Source: Rhodoplanes sp. Z2-YC6860 (GTDB taxonomy: Bacteria > Pseudomonadota > Alphaproteobacteria > Rhizobiales > Xanthobacteraceae). Taken from it: a DNA stretch of 64,000 nt. A model generated the notes under the pieces. That model was not told the DNA's origin. It ran no database searches and saw only the letters and a list, made by a program, of their open reading frames with translations. Below are positions 18,725-28,052 of the stretch, piece after piece (within the stretch, counting starts at the first letter, position 1; the number at the start of each line of letters is the position of its first letter). A program made the position numbers and the translations under genes. The stretch spans positions 124,001-188,000 of the forward strand of contig NZ_CP007440.1 of NCBI RefSeq assembly GCF_001579845.1, read 5' to 3'.

Positions 18725-20228
18725 ATCCTTCCTGGAACACCTCTTCGCGCTTGCCTCGAATTGAGGGCAGCACGAGCACGACCAGCAGCAGGCCAGCGGC
18801 GATCAGCAGACCAAGGCTGATCGGCCGATGCACGAAAATCATCGGATCGCCGCTCGAGATCTTCATGGCGCGGCGGAGGTTCTCCTCCATCAGCGGGCCA
18901 AGCACGAATCCCAAGATCATCGGCGCCGGCTCGCATTCGAGACGCATCAAGACGAAACCGACCACGCCAAAGAAGGCCGCGATGACCACCGCCGAATAGC
19001 TGTTGTTCACCGTGTAGACGCCGATCGCGCAGAACAACAGGATCGCGAGATAAAGGAAGCGATACGGCACCTTGAGAAGCTGAACCCAGATGCCGATCAG
19101 CGGCAGGTTGATGATGACCAGCATCAGGTTGCCGATCCACATCGAGGCAATCATGCCCCAGAAAAGATTCGGCCGTTCCACCATGATCTGCGGGCCGGGC
19201 TGAATGCCGTGGATGGTCAGCGCGCCGATCATCAGCGCCATGACGGCGTTGCCCGGAATGCCGAGCGTCAGCATCGGGATGAACGAGGTTTGCGCGCCGG
19301 CGTTGTTGGCCGATTCAGGCGCGGCCACGCCCTCGACCGCGCCGCGGCCGAAGCGCTGCGGCTCCTTCGATGATTTCTTTTCCAGCGCATAGGCGGCGAA
19401 CGAACTGAGCGTCGCGCCGCCGCCCGGCAGCACGCCGAGCGCGGAACCGAGCACCGTGCCACGCAGCACCGCGCGCCAGGAGCGGCGGAAATCGTCGGCG
19501 GTCGGCCACAGCCGCGTGATCTTCTGCGTCACCACCGAACGCTCTTCTTCCGGCCGCGCGAGGTTGGAGATGATCTCGCCGATGCCGAACACACCTATCG
19601 CCAGCGTCGCCACGTCGATGCCGTCGGTGAGCTCGCGGATGCCGAAGGTGAAGCGCTCGCCGCCGGTATTGCCGTCGGTGCCGACGAGCCCGATCAAGAG
19701 GCCGACCACGATCATGGCGATGGCCTTGATCACCGAGCCGTGCGCCAGCACCACGGCAGCGATCAGGCCGACCAGCATCAGCGAGAAATACTCCGGCGCA
19801 CCGAACGACTGGCCGACCCGCGAGAGCGGCGGCGCGAAGGCCGCGATCAGTCCGGTTGCGACCGAGCCCGCGAAGAACGAGCCCAGCGCCGCAATGGCGA
19901 GCGCTGCGCCGGCGCGGCCCTGCCGCGCCATCTGGTGGCCGTCCAGACAAGTGACGACCGACGACGTCTCGCCGGGCAGGTTCACGAGAATGGCCGTGGT
20001 CGAGCCGCCGTATTGGGCGCCGTAGAAGATGCCGGCCAGCATGATCAAGCCGGACACCGGCTCGAGATGGAACGTGAGCGGTAACAGCATCGCGATGGTC
20101 GCGATCGGACCGATGCCGGGAAGCACACCGATCAAGGTGCCGACCATGGCGCCGAGAAATGCGAAGGCGAGATTGGCCGGCGTCAGCGCGACGCCAAAAC
20201 CCAGGGCGAGGTTATGGAAAAATTCCAT
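18723..20228 (-). CDS. tctA: Tripartite tricarboxylate transporter large permease TctA
   Basis: A 501-residue membrane protein with about 12 helices. TctA blocks are visible: 'GTLIGVLPGIGPIATIAMLL' near the start, 'YGGSTTAILVNLPGETSSV', 'GVLPGGGATLSSFAAY' and 'MLTLGIPGNAVMALMIGAL'. Together with TctB and a periplasmic Bug/TctC receptor it forms a sodium-coupled importer of di- and tricarboxylates. It starts 3 bases after tctB ends. This is the only TctA in the window, although eight receptor-type genes are present. Substrate is set by the receptors. Confidence 0.95.
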   Translation of the reverse strand: MEFFHNLALGFGVALTPANLAFAFLGAMVGTLIGVLPGIGPIATIAMLLPLTFHLEPVSGLIMLAGIFYGAQYGGSTTAILVNLPGETSSVVTCLDGHQMARQGRAGAALAIAALGSFFAGSVATGLIAAFAPPLSRVGQSFGAPEYFSLMLVGLIAAVVLAHGSVIKAIAMIVVGLLIGLVGTDGNTGGERFTFGIRELTDGIDVATLAIGVFGIGEIISNLARPEEERSVVTQKITRLWPTADDFRRSWRAVLRGTVLGSALGVLPGGGATLSSFAAYALEKKSSKEPQRFGRGAVEGVAAPESANNAGAQTSFIPMLTLGIPGNAVMALMIGALTIHGIQPGPQIMVERPNLFWGMIASMWIGNLMLVIINLPLIGIWVQLLKVPYRFLYLAILLFCAIGVYTVNNSYSAVVIAAFFGVVGFVLMRLECEPAPMILGFVLGPLMEENLRRAMKISSGDPMIFVHRPISLGLLIAAGLLLVVLVLPSIRGKREEVFQEG

Positions 20229-20231
20229 GGA

Positions 20232-20720
20232 CTACCATTCCGGCCAGATCGGGATGGCGAGGCCCAGTCCGGCGATGAAGATGCCCCACGACAGAACGAT
20301 CAGCACAACAGCCGCGATCGCGGTTTCCAGCGGCCGCAGCGCCTTGGTTGCCAGAGCGCCGATACCCGTGAGCAGCACGATCGCAATCACCAGACCTAGC
20401 TGCTCGATGCTGAGCGCAAACGCGACGATGGCGATCGTCACCGACAGCACCGCGCGCCAGGCAATCGCGGTGGAGCGCAGCGGCGGGGAAGGCTGACGCA
20501 GCCCCTGCGCCAGCACGATCACGCCGAGGCCGAGCAGCACCCAGCACAGAAGCCGCGGCACATAGCCGGTGCCCATGCGCAGCGACGTGCCGACTGGATA
20601 GTCGCGCGAGATCCAGAGACCGAACACCGCAAGGGCGATGAACAGAAGCCCCGACAGCACGTCGGCACGGGCGAGGACGTCCCAGTTTGACGGAGCAGCT
20701 GGCCGGCGGATGTCACTCAC
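20232..20720 (-). CDS. tctB: Tripartite tricarboxylate transporter small permease TctB
   Basis: A 162-residue protein with four predicted helices, typical of TctB: 'LLFIALAVFGLWISRDYPVG' near the start, then 'MGTGYVPRLLCWVLLGLG', and two more hydrophobic stretches. GTG at 20720 was chosen, with GAGGTGG 7-8 bases upstream. An open extension to 20903 runs through a palindromic repeat and is not credible. It is in an operon with tctA (3-base gap), downstream of the Bug receptors and the hydrolase on the same strand. Confidence 0.88.
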   Translation of the reverse strand: MSDIRRPAAPSNWDVLARADVLSGLLFIALAVFGLWISRDYPVGTSLRMGTGYVPRLLCWVLLGLGVIVLAQGLRQPSPPLRSTAIAWRAVLSVTIAIVAFALSIEQLGLVIAIVLLTGIGALATKALRPLETAIAAVVLIVLSWGIFIAGLGLAIPIWPEW

Positions 20721-20761
20721 GATGCGCCACCTCGCTTTTTCGTGACACGGGCGGCGTCTCG

Positions 20762-20887
20762 CTCCCTCTCCCCGCTCGCGGGGAGAGGGCCGGGGTGAGG
20801 GGGAATTTCCACGAGCTGCTCTGTTGAGAGCTCCCCTCACCCGGATCGCTTTGCGATCCGACCTCTCCCCGCAAGCGGGGCGAGGTA
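20762..20887. repeat. Dispersed 'CTCTCCCCG' palindromic repeat
   Basis: A left hairpin (CCTCTCCCCG with CGGGGAGAGG), a right hairpin (GGATCGC with GCGATCC) and a final CCTCTCCCCGC/GCGGGGCGAGG pair form one element with outer palindromic symmetry. The same family appears at 48488-48552 plus 49681-49726, where an IS has split it. Confidence 0.75.
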
Positions 20888-20924
20888 ACGGAGCAAGTTG
20901 CACGAGACCGGATCATTGCTGTCA

Positions 20925-22607
20925 TCACGTCTTCGGAACGACCGGCAGCAGCAGATACGATTCATACGCGCCGCCCGCGTAGATCGTGTTGGTGCCGGTG
21001 TTGTAGTCGGCGTGATAGTGCAGATACGACTGGCTGCCGGCGCCATCGCGCGGCTGCACATCGAGCTGGATGCGGTGGCCCTTTTTGAACACCATCGAGG
21101 TCGGCCAGATCTCGACATCGACCTTCACGATCTCGCCGGGCTTCAGGAACTGCCGCCGCGTGTGCTTGTGATAGGGCCGGTATGGCAGCGTGAGGTCCGG
21201 ATCGAGCTCGCGATGCGAGGCGCGGAGCCAGCCTTTCGCCACCGGCACCGGCGTGCCTTGCTGTCCCGTCTCCATGATCTCGTTGCCGTCGGCGTCGAAA
21301 TTCCGCAGCGTCAGGAACAGGTCCATATCCTCAGACTCACTCGACACGTAGAACGAGGCGGCGAGCGGACCGGTGACCTCGACATCTTCGGTCAACGGCG
21401 GCGTCGACAACGCGATCCCCATGCCGGGCTTGATGCCGCCGCCCATCACCTGCGACGAGGCCGCCGACGTCGAGCCCATGGTGCCGAGATTGAACGACGG
21501 ATAGGTGCAGGAGCTGGCCTTGGCGGACTTCTCCTTGGTGAGCGTGCCGAGCCGCGGCTCCTTGCCATCGGCGGCCTTCGCGATGTCAAAATAAAACTTG
21601 GTCCATTGCGTCCGCGCGAGCGGCCATTCGTTCTCGTTGCGCCACTCGATCTCGTCCTTGCCCTTGCGGATCGCGAGCTTGACCGGCGGCTCGTCCATCA
21701 CGCCGTTGTCGATGCCCTTAAGCCAGTAATCGAAGAAGCGGATCTGATCGCGCTTGCCCTCCTCGGTGTAGAACGGATGCACGTGCGAACCGTTGTGGAT
21801 GCGAAGCTTCTTGTGCTTCGAGTTCGAGCGCATGAAGGCTTCGGTGTTGCCGCGCAGATGCAGCGCGAAGCCGGTCCAGTTGCCGACCGAGAGAAACGGC
21901 ACCGTGATCTTGTCCCACTGCGCCTGCGAGCCGCGCAGCACGCCGCTGTCGAGATTGTGGTGCAGCCAATGCCACATTGTGTTGGTCTGCCAGCCATCCG
22001 GATTGAGCTGCGCGGCACGGCCCATGACGTGATGCATCAGATGCGCCGTGACCCAGTTGGTCATGAACACGCTCAGGATGCCGCCGTGGAACAGCGCATC
22101 GCGATAGATGTCGGCGAAGCCTTCCCACGGGATGATCGCCTTCAGCGACGGCGGCTGCAGATTGGCGACGAACCACTGATTGATGGCGTAGTAGGAAATG
22201 CCAGACAGCCCGACCTTGCCGTTGCACCACGGCTGCGCCGCGGCCCATTCGATGGCGTCGTAGAAGTCGATGGCCTCGGCGAGCGACCACGGCTCGCACT
22301 GGCCGGGCGACTTGCCGCTGCCGCGACCGTCGACGCGCACGGCCGCATAACCGCGCGGCACCCACCATTCCGGCGTCACGGTCTCCCAGTTCATATGTGG
22401 CGAGGCTTTTTCCTCCAATGCCGCCGGAGGAACCCAGAGCTTGTCCTTCTGATAAGGACCGAGGTTGAGGAGCGCCGGAAACTTGCCGCCATCGTCGGGC
22501 CGGAACACGTCGGCCTTGAGCCGCGCGCCATCGCGCATCGGCACGTCGACATCCTTCTCGATCTTGAGCTTGTAGGCGGTCTGGCTCGGCTTCACTTCCA
22601 CGTTCAT
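20925..22607 (-). CDS. CocE/NonD-family alpha/beta hydrolase
   Basis: A 560-residue hydrolase of the X-Pro dipeptidyl-peptidase/cocaine esterase type. The N-terminal alpha/beta domain has 'RDGARLKADVFRP' near 25-37, 'RVDGRGSGKS' near 91-100 and the nucleophile motif GISYY with Ser138. The C-terminal beta-jelly-roll part (about 330-555) includes 'DMDLFLTLRNFD' and 'LDVQPRDG'. Such enzymes cleave esters or amides. There is no signal peptide, so it is likely cytoplasmic. The start at 22607 follows GAGGAA; an in-frame upstream ATG lies in repeat DNA. It sits between the Bug genes and tctB, suggesting it works on the imported compound. Confidence 0.85.
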   Translation of the reverse strand: MNVEVKPSQTAYKLKIEKDVDVPMRDGARLKADVFRPDDGGKFPALLNLGPYQKDKLWVPPAALEEKASPHMNWETVTPEWWVPRGYAAVRVDGRGSGKSPGQCEPWSLAEAIDFYDAIEWAAAQPWCNGKVGLSGISYYAINQWFVANLQPPSLKAIIPWEGFADIYRDALFHGGILSVFMTNWVTAHLMHHVMGRAAQLNPDGWQTNTMWHWLHHNLDSGVLRGSQAQWDKITVPFLSVGNWTGFALHLRGNTEAFMRSNSKHKKLRIHNGSHVHPFYTEEGKRDQIRFFDYWLKGIDNGVMDEPPVKLAIRKGKDEIEWRNENEWPLARTQWTKFYFDIAKAADGKEPRLGTLTKEKSAKASSCTYPSFNLGTMGSTSAASSQVMGGGIKPGMGIALSTPPLTEDVEVTGPLAASFYVSSESEDMDLFLTLRNFDADGNEIMETGQQGTPVPVAKGWLRASHRELDPDLTLPYRPYHKHTRRQFLKPGEIVKVDVEIWPTSMVFKKGHRIQLDVQPRDGAGSQSYLHYHADYNTGTNTIYAGGAYESYLLLPVVPKT

Positions 22608-22629
22608 TGCATTCCTCTCACATATTGCG

Positions 22630-22745
22630 CCCTCTCCCGGCCTCATGGTGAGGAGCATTGCGTAAGCAATGCGTCTCGAACCGTGTGGCCGCCCCATCCT
22701 TCGAGACGCGGCCTTCGGCCGCTCCTCAGGACGAGGCGGAGAGGG
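22630..22745. repeat. Palindromic repeat of the 'CCTCATGGTGAGGAGC' type
   Basis: Ends are CCCTCTCC (22630-22637) and GGAGAGGG (22738-22745). Nested pairs include GCATTGC/GCAATGC, GCGTCTCGAA/TTCGAGACGC and CGGCC/GGCCG. It is clearly a large imperfect palindrome, of a kind widespread in Bradyrhizobium relatives. It fills the gap between two same-strand genes. Confidence 0.7.
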
Positions 22746-22748
22746 ATT

Positions 22749-23747
22749 TCACTCCGGCTTTTCGACCTTCACGGTCTCGGTGAGCTTCTTCCAATAGGCC
22801 CGCTCGGCCTCATCCCACGCCTTGGCGTCCGCGATGGACGCATTCGGCACGGCCTTGATCATCTGCTTCTGGAACGCCTCTTTCACCGGGGCCGACTTCA
22901 GCGCCGTGACGGTCGCCTTGTGAATTGCTTCAAGCACGTCCGGCGGTGTCTTCGACGGCGCATACAGCGCCGACCAAAGACCTTTGCCGTTGGCGTAGCC
23001 CAACTCCTTTAGGGTCGGCACGTCCGGATATTCCGCCAGGCGCTCGTCCGCCATCACGGCCAGGACCTTCAGGAGCCCGCCCTTGATCACGCCGGCTGAG
23101 CTTGCCGCATTGACCAATGCCACCTGCGCATCGCCCGAGACGAGGTCGTTGGTGATCGCCGCACCGCCACCCTTGTTCGGGATATGGACCATCTTGATGC
23201 CGGCCCACTGCGCGAAAGCCTCCGTATCGTAGTGGTTGTTACTGCCGACGCCGACACTGGCGTAGCGCACCTTGCCGGGATTGGCCTTGGCCAGCGCGAT
23301 GAACTCGGCGTAGGTCTTCGGTGCGAAATCCTTCGTCGTCGCGGCGAGGATCAGCGGCACTTCGCCGAGCCGCGTCACCATCGCGACCTCTTTGTCGTAA
23401 TCGATCTTGAATTTGTCCTTGTAGATGATCGGCGCCAGCGCATTGGTGCCGGGATTGCCGACCTGGAGCGTGTAGCCGTCCGGCCGCGCCTTCACCATTT
23501 CCTCGATGGCCAGGATTCCGAATGCGCCGGGCTTGTTCTCGACCACGATCTGCTGGCCAAGCTCGTGGCGCATCTCGTCGCCGACGATCCGGATCACGAT
23601 ATCGGTCGCGCTGCCGGCGCCGAACGGCACTTCCACCTTGATCGGCTTGGATGGGAATTTGTCTTGTGCCGAAGCCGCGGTCATGCCGGACGCCAAACTT
23701 CCTGACAAGCCCGCAGCAAGGAGCAGAAGCGCTTTCGAGATTTTCAT
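22749..23747 (-). CDS. Bug/TctC-family periplasmic receptor (tandem copy 1)
   Basis: A 332-residue extracytoplasmic solute receptor. Signal peptide about 1-27 ('ALLLLAAGLSGSLASGMTAA' then SAQ). The mature part opens with FPSKPIKVEVPFGAGSATD, then VVENKPGAFG, PDGYTL and 'YPDVPTLKELGY', the standard Bug blocks. The usual PGG loop reads GAGSATD, shared with copy 2 and so a sub-branch. It binds a carboxylated ligand between two lobes and hands it to TctAB. The ATG at 23747 begins the signal peptide. It is the last of five tandem receptors before the hydrolase gene. Confidence 0.92.
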   Translation of the reverse strand: MKISKALLLLAAGLSGSLASGMTAASAQDKFPSKPIKVEVPFGAGSATDIVIRIVGDEMRHELGQQIVVENKPGAFGILAIEEMVKARPDGYTLQVGNPGTNALAPIIYKDKFKIDYDKEVAMVTRLGEVPLILAATTKDFAPKTYAEFIALAKANPGKVRYASVGVGSNNHYDTEAFAQWAGIKMVHIPNKGGGAAITNDLVSGDAQVALVNAASSAGVIKGGLLKVLAVMADERLAEYPDVPTLKELGYANGKGLWSALYAPSKTPPDVLEAIHKATVTALKSAPVKEAFQKQMIKAVPNASIADAKAWDEAERAYWKKLTETVKVEKPE

Positions 23748-23785
23748 CGCAAGGCCCTCTGTGGTTTCGTCGATAACGCTCGCGT

Positions 23786-24775
23786 CTAGTCGGTCAAATC
23801 GATCTTGATCTCGCTCGTGATCTTCTGCCACGAGGCGATTTCGCCGTTCAGCCAGCTTTGTGCTTCGGCCAATGTCGCGGTCGGATTGCTGCGGACGTTC
23901 TGCCGCGCGTAGCTTTCGAGAACCGGTTGCGACTTCAGCGTCTCAACCACGGCTTTTTGCAGCGTCTCGAGCACCGGCGTTGGCGTCCCTGCCGGCGCGA
24001 ACAGGCCCGCCCACAGCATGGTGCCGACGCCGGGGAAGCCTGCTTCCGCCATGGTCGGCACATCGGGGTAGTCGTCGAGCCGTTTCTCGGTCGTGGTCAC
24101 GATCGGCTTGAGCGTGCCGGCCTTGATCTGCGGCGCGGACGTCGCGACGTTCATGAATGCAAGCTGGATATCGCCGAGCGTCATGTCGTTGATGTAGCCC
24201 GGCGGCCCCGCCTTGATGTGGATCGCCTGCATCGCGATGCCGGCGCGCTTCGCCAGGATTTCCATGTCGTAGTGCGGGAAGCTGCCGGCGCCCGGGCTCG
24301 CATATTTCAACTTGCCGGGCCGCTCTTTGGCATAGGCGACGATCTCGGCGAGCGTCTTCGGCGGGAAATTCCGCGTTGTCGCCATGAGGAACGTCGGCAA
24401 GTCGGCCAGACGCGCCACCGCAACCACGTCCTTCTGGTAATCGATCTTGAACCGGTCCTTGAACAGCACCGGCGTGATCGCGTTGGTCGAGACGTTGCCG
24501 ATCATCAGCGTGTAGCCGTCCGGCTTGGAGCGCGCCATTTCCTCGACGGCGATGATGCCGAAAGCGCCGGGCTTGTTCTCGACCACGCAGGGCTGGCCGA
24601 TGACCTGACGCAGCTGATCGCACATGATGCGCGTGATGATGTCGGTCGCGCTGCCCGCGCCATAGGCGAGCACGATCTTGATCGGCTTGGACGGGTATTT
24701 GTCCTCGGCCGATGCGGCGGTGGCCACCAATCCAAGAAGTCCGAACGCCAGAACAAGCGATTGCAAACGTCTCAT
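23786..24775 (-). CDS. Bug/TctC-family periplasmic receptor (tandem copy 2)
   Basis: A 329-residue receptor with a signal peptide ending near ASAEDK. Core blocks are YPSKPIKIVLAYGAGSATD, VVENKPGAFG, SKPDGYTLMIG and 'DDYPDVPTMAEAGFPGVG'. Cys appears in CDQLRQ and QPCVVENK, unusual for the family and absent from the neighbouring copies. GGAGG upstream is 8 bases from ATG 24775, which is why this start was preferred over ATG 24781. It is closest in sequence to copies 1 and 3, pointing to local duplication. Confidence 0.92.
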   Translation of the reverse strand: MRRLQSLVLAFGLLGLVATAASAEDKYPSKPIKIVLAYGAGSATDIITRIMCDQLRQVIGQPCVVENKPGAFGIIAVEEMARSKPDGYTLMIGNVSTNAITPVLFKDRFKIDYQKDVVAVARLADLPTFLMATTRNFPPKTLAEIVAYAKERPGKLKYASPGAGSFPHYDMEILAKRAGIAMQAIHIKAGPPGYINDMTLGDIQLAFMNVATSAPQIKAGTLKPIVTTTEKRLDDYPDVPTMAEAGFPGVGTMLWAGLFAPAGTPTPVLETLQKAVVETLKSQPVLESYARQNVRSNPTATLAEAQSWLNGEIASWQKITSEIKIDLTD

Positions 24776-24803
24776 GACCATGGCCTCCGCCGTGATGGGA
24801 CGA

Positions 24804-25799
24804 TTATTCCGCCAGATCGACCTTCACTTCCGACGTGATCTTTTTCCAGGAATCGAGCTCGCCCTTGAGCCAGGTCTTGGCCTCTTCGGGCGACGCGCTG
24901 ATCTTGATGCTGACCATCTGCTTGTCGAAGGCCTCCTTCAGCGCAGGGTCCTTCGAGGCTTCGACGATCGCCTTGAACAGCGTGTCGATCACAGGTTTCG
25001 GGGTCGCGGCCGGCGCCAGCATGCTCTGCCAGTGCAGCGTGCCGACACCGGAGAAGCCCGCCTCCGCCATGGTCGGCACATCGGGATAGCCGGAAAGCCG
25101 CTGCTCGGCGACCACCGCGAGCGGCCTGAGCTTGCCGGCCTTGATCATCGCAGCGGACGATGCCGAATTGATGATCGCGACCTGGGCGTCCCCCACCACG
25201 AGATCGTTGAGCATGCCGGCCGCGCCGGTCTTGTTGGGGATGTGCACCATCTCGACGCCGGCCCGGCGCGAGAAGATTTCCATGTCGTAGTGCGGGAAGG
25301 AGCCGACACCGGCGCTGGAGTAGCGGATCTTGCCGGGATTCTTCTTCGCCTGCGCAACGAGGTCCTTGGCGTCCTTCACGTCGAAATTGGTCGTGGTGGC
25401 GATCAGGAACGACGGATAGATGTTGAAGCGCGCGACCGACACGACATCCTTTTCGTAATCGATCTTGAGCTTGTTCTTGAACAGCACCGGCGTGATCGCA
25501 TTGGTCGACACGTTGCCTACCATCAGCGTGTAGCCGTCGGGCTTGGAACGCGCCATCTCCTCGATCGCGAGCATGCCAAATGCGCCGGATTTGTTCTCGA
25601 CCACAAACTGCTGGCCGAGGATCGCCTTCATATGATCGCCGAACAAACGCGCCGTGATGTCGGTGCCGCCGCCCGGCGCATACGGCACGATGATTTTCAC
25701 CGGCTTGGACGGATATTTGTCTTGAGCTTTGACTTGCGCGAAACCCGCGCCACCCACGGCCAGAGCGAGCGCTGCCATCGCGAGAGCAAGTTTCTTCAT
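24804..25799 (-). CDS. Bug/TctC-family periplasmic receptor (tandem copy 3)
   Basis: A 331-residue receptor with signal peptide 'MKKLALAMAALALAVGGAGF' and cleavage near VKAQDK. It carries the classic YPSKPVKIIVPYAPGGGTD loop, VVENKSGAFG, SKPDGYTLMVG and 'GYPDVPTMAEAGFSGVG'. Residues around NVSTNAITPVLFK are nearly identical to copy 2, so the two are recent paralogues. It lies 28 bases upstream of copy 2 and 14 bases after copy 4, in line with one transcript. Confidence 0.93.
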   Translation of the reverse strand: MKKLALAMAALALAVGGAGFAQVKAQDKYPSKPVKIIVPYAPGGGTDITARLFGDHMKAILGQQFVVENKSGAFGMLAIEEMARSKPDGYTLMVGNVSTNAITPVLFKNKLKIDYEKDVVSVARFNIYPSFLIATTTNFDVKDAKDLVAQAKKNPGKIRYSSAGVGSFPHYDMEIFSRRAGVEMVHIPNKTGAAGMLNDLVVGDAQVAIINSASSAAMIKAGKLRPLAVVAEQRLSGYPDVPTMAEAGFSGVGTLHWQSMLAPAATPKPVIDTLFKAIVEASKDPALKEAFDKQMVSIKISASPEEAKTWLKGELDSWKKITSEVKVDLAE

Positions 25800-25813
25800 G
25801 TCAGTCCTCCCAT

Positions 25814-26794
25814 TCAGTTCGGTTGCAGGCCTGCGGCTTTTGCGAGCGCCGCATTGGCGACGATGTCCCGGCGGACCAGTTCGTCGAATTCCTTGGGCGA
25901 CAGCGGCATCGGCGTGACGTCGAGGCCCGCGAGCCGGTCCCGCAGCGTGGGCTCATCGAGCGCTTTACGCGTTGCAGCGTTGGCCTTCTCGACGATCTCG
26001 CGCGGCGTCTTGGCCGGCATGAAAATGCCGAACCAGATCACGTAGTCGGAATCCGGATAGCCCATCTCCAGTGTGGTCGGCACGTCGGGCAGCGCCGAAG
26101 CGCGTTTGGGACTCGACACCGCGATCGCCTGAAGCCGGCCTTCCTTGATGTTGGGCAGCGACGTCGCGATCGGCGAATAGCCGAAGTCGACGCGCCCGGC
26201 GATGATTTCGGGCTGGAAGCCGCCGCCGCGGAACGGCACATGGACGGCCTTGAAGCCCGCACTGATGCGGAAGCGCTCGGCCGTCAGGTGCGTGGTCGAG
26301 CCGACGCCGGCCGACGCGTAGGTGAAGCCGCCAGGGCTGGCCTTGGCCTTCGCCACGAAGTCGTTCAGGTCTTTGAAGCCCCTCGACGGCGACACCACCA
26401 GCGCGCTCGGCACGCTGCCGGCGAGCGCCACCGCCGCGAAATCGCCGGCCGGGTCATAAGGCAGATGGGGATAGAGCGCCGGCGCGATGACGTGCGACGC
26501 GGAAACGAACAACAGCGTGTAGCCGTCGGGATCGGCCTTCGCGACCTGGCCTGTGCCGATCGTGCCGCCCGCGCCGCCCTTGTTCTCGATGACGATCGAC
26601 TGGCCGAGCGTCTGCGACAGGCCGTTGAGCACGAGCCGCGCCACCACGTCACCGCCGGTGCCGGGTGCGAGCGGCACCATGGCGTGGATCGGCTTCGACG
26701 GCCAGGTCTGGGCCGGATCGGATTGCGCGATCGCGACACGCACACCCGCCAGGAGGCCGAACGCTGCAAACAACGCTACGGCCCGTTGCGACAT
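25814..26794 (-). CDS. Bug/TctC-family periplasmic receptor (tandem copy 4)
   Basis: A 326-residue receptor with signal peptide about 1-23 (ends AIAQSD). The blocks WPSKPIHAMVPLAPGTGGD, VIENKGGAGGTIG, DPDGYTLLF, 'SAGVGSTTHLTAERF' and 'ALPDVPTTLEMGYPDSDY' place it in a different Bug branch from copies 1-3; it shares the THLTAE and FRGGG features with copy 5. That implies a different ligand from copies 1-3. It is in the same minus-strand run. Confidence 0.93.
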   Translation of the reverse strand: MSQRAVALFAAFGLLAGVRVAIAQSDPAQTWPSKPIHAMVPLAPGTGGDVVARLVLNGLSQTLGQSIVIENKGGAGGTIGTGQVAKADPDGYTLLFVSASHVIAPALYPHLPYDPAGDFAAVALAGSVPSALVVSPSRGFKDLNDFVAKAKASPGGFTYASAGVGSTTHLTAERFRISAGFKAVHVPFRGGGFQPEIIAGRVDFGYSPIATSLPNIKEGRLQAIAVSSPKRASALPDVPTTLEMGYPDSDYVIWFGIFMPAKTPREIVEKANAATRKALDEPTLRDRLAGLDVTPMPLSPKEFDELVRRDIVANAALAKAAGLQPN

Positions 26795-26867
26795 GGGAGG
26801 CTACGCCGCCTTCGCCGTGCGAGATGCACGGATCACGCGTTCACTCAACATCGCGAACCTCCCAATG

Positions 26868-26886
26868 CGGCACGTGTCTCGTGCCG
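26868..26886 (-). terminator. Hairpin just after Bug copy 5 stop
   Basis: CGGCACG (26868-26874) pairs with CGTGCCG (26880-26886), loop of 5, touching the stop codon at 26887-26889. No T-run follows on the minus strand. It may be an intercistronic processing or stabilising hairpin rather than a true terminator. Confidence 0.4.
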
Positions 26887-27879
26887 TTACTGCTTCTGGA
26901 TGCCCGCAGCTTGCGCGAGCTTATCCGTGTCCTTGACGTCAGCTTCGAAGTATTTCTGGAATTCAGGCTGCGTCATGACCAGCGGCTGAACACCGACCTT
27001 GTCGAGACGTTCTTTCACGATCGGATCGGCCACAGCCTTCTGCGTTTCCTGATAGAGCTTGGCGACGACATCCTGCGGCGTTTTCACCGGCACGAACAGA
27101 CCGTTCCAGAACGCATAAGCCGCAGCCGGATAGCCGACCTCGGCGGTCGTCGGAATGTCGGGCAGCTGCGCCACGCGCTTGTCGGACGACACCGCAAGCG
27201 GTGTCACCGTGCCGCTCTTGATCTGTGCGATCGCGGCGGCAAGCGGCAGGAAATAGTAGTCGATGCGGCCAGCCATCAGTTCGGCCATCGCCTCGACCGG
27301 GCCCTTGAACGGGACGTGCTGGGTCTTGATGCCGGCCGCGATGTTGAACTTCTCGGCTGCGAGATGCGACGCCGCCCCGATTCCGGCCGAGGCAAAGTCG
27401 AGCTTGCCGGGATTGGCCTTCGCGGCCGCGACCAGATCGGCCACCGTCTTGTAGCCCTTGGCCGGGGAAGACACGAGCACGCTCGGCGAAATGCCGACCG
27501 GGCTCACCGCGGTGAAGTCACCCAGCGTGTCGTAAGGAAGCCACTTGTGCGTCACGTAGGACGCGCTGAACGTCGCCGAGTGGAACAACACGGTGTAGCC
27601 GTCCGGCGCGGCCTTGGCGGCCTGGCCGACACCGATGGTGCCGCCCGCGCCGGGCTTGCTTTCGATGACAATCGGCTGGCCGAGCTGCTTCTGGAGCTGT
27701 TCGAACACGATGCGCGCCGTGACGTCGTTGGCGTTGCCCGGCGCAAACGGAATGATCGCCGAGATGTTGCGCGACGGATAGGTGTCGGCCACGGCGCCTG
27801 TGGCAGAACCGAATACTGCGCCGCCGATCAGCAATAAGGCCAGCTTGGCCCGTAGGAACTTGGCCGATGAAATGCCCAT
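26887..27879 (-). CDS. Bug/TctC-family periplasmic receptor (tandem copy 5)
   Basis: A 330-residue receptor, first gene of the minus-strand receptor run. Signal peptide 'AKLALLLIGGAVFGSATGAV' with cleavage near ADTYPS. The ligand loop is 'IIPFAPGNANDVTARIVFE', with Asn in place of the common Gly-Gly, followed by VIESKPGAGGTIG, APDGYTVLF and 'QLPDIPTTAEVGYPAAAY'. The ATG at 27879 has GGAAGGAAAC upstream. It is divergent from the first cupin gene across a 222-base gap that holds a 15-bp palindrome. Confidence 0.93.
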   Translation of the reverse strand: MGISSAKFLRAKLALLLIGGAVFGSATGAVADTYPSRNISAIIPFAPGNANDVTARIVFEQLQKQLGQPIVIESKPGAGGTIGVGQAAKAAPDGYTVLFHSATFSASYVTHKWLPYDTLGDFTAVSPVGISPSVLVSSPAKGYKTVADLVAAAKANPGKLDFASAGIGAASHLAAEKFNIAAGIKTQHVPFKGPVEAMAELMAGRIDYYFLPLAAAIAQIKSGTVTPLAVSSDKRVAQLPDIPTTAEVGYPAAAYAFWNGLFVPVKTPQDVVAKLYQETQKAVADPIVKERLDKVGVQPLVMTQPEFQKYFEADVKDTDKLAQAAGIQKQ

Positions 27880-28052
27880 TGTTTCCTTCCCTCTGTGCAT
27901 TTTGTTGTTGTTGTCGCGCGGACTTTGCCATGCAGCACAACGCGTTGTCATCCGGTCGCGATGCGGCATCTGGCGCACTTGGTGGTGGCGTTGTTCGGCA
28001 TAGCGGGCGGTTTGCACGGCCCCTGCGGCCGGGATATTTTGATCCATAAATG

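Noticed and set aside
20721-20903. Extension of tctB upstream to 20903
   Set aside because: It would translate a palindromic repeat; the GTG at 20720 has a GAGGTGG ribosome site.
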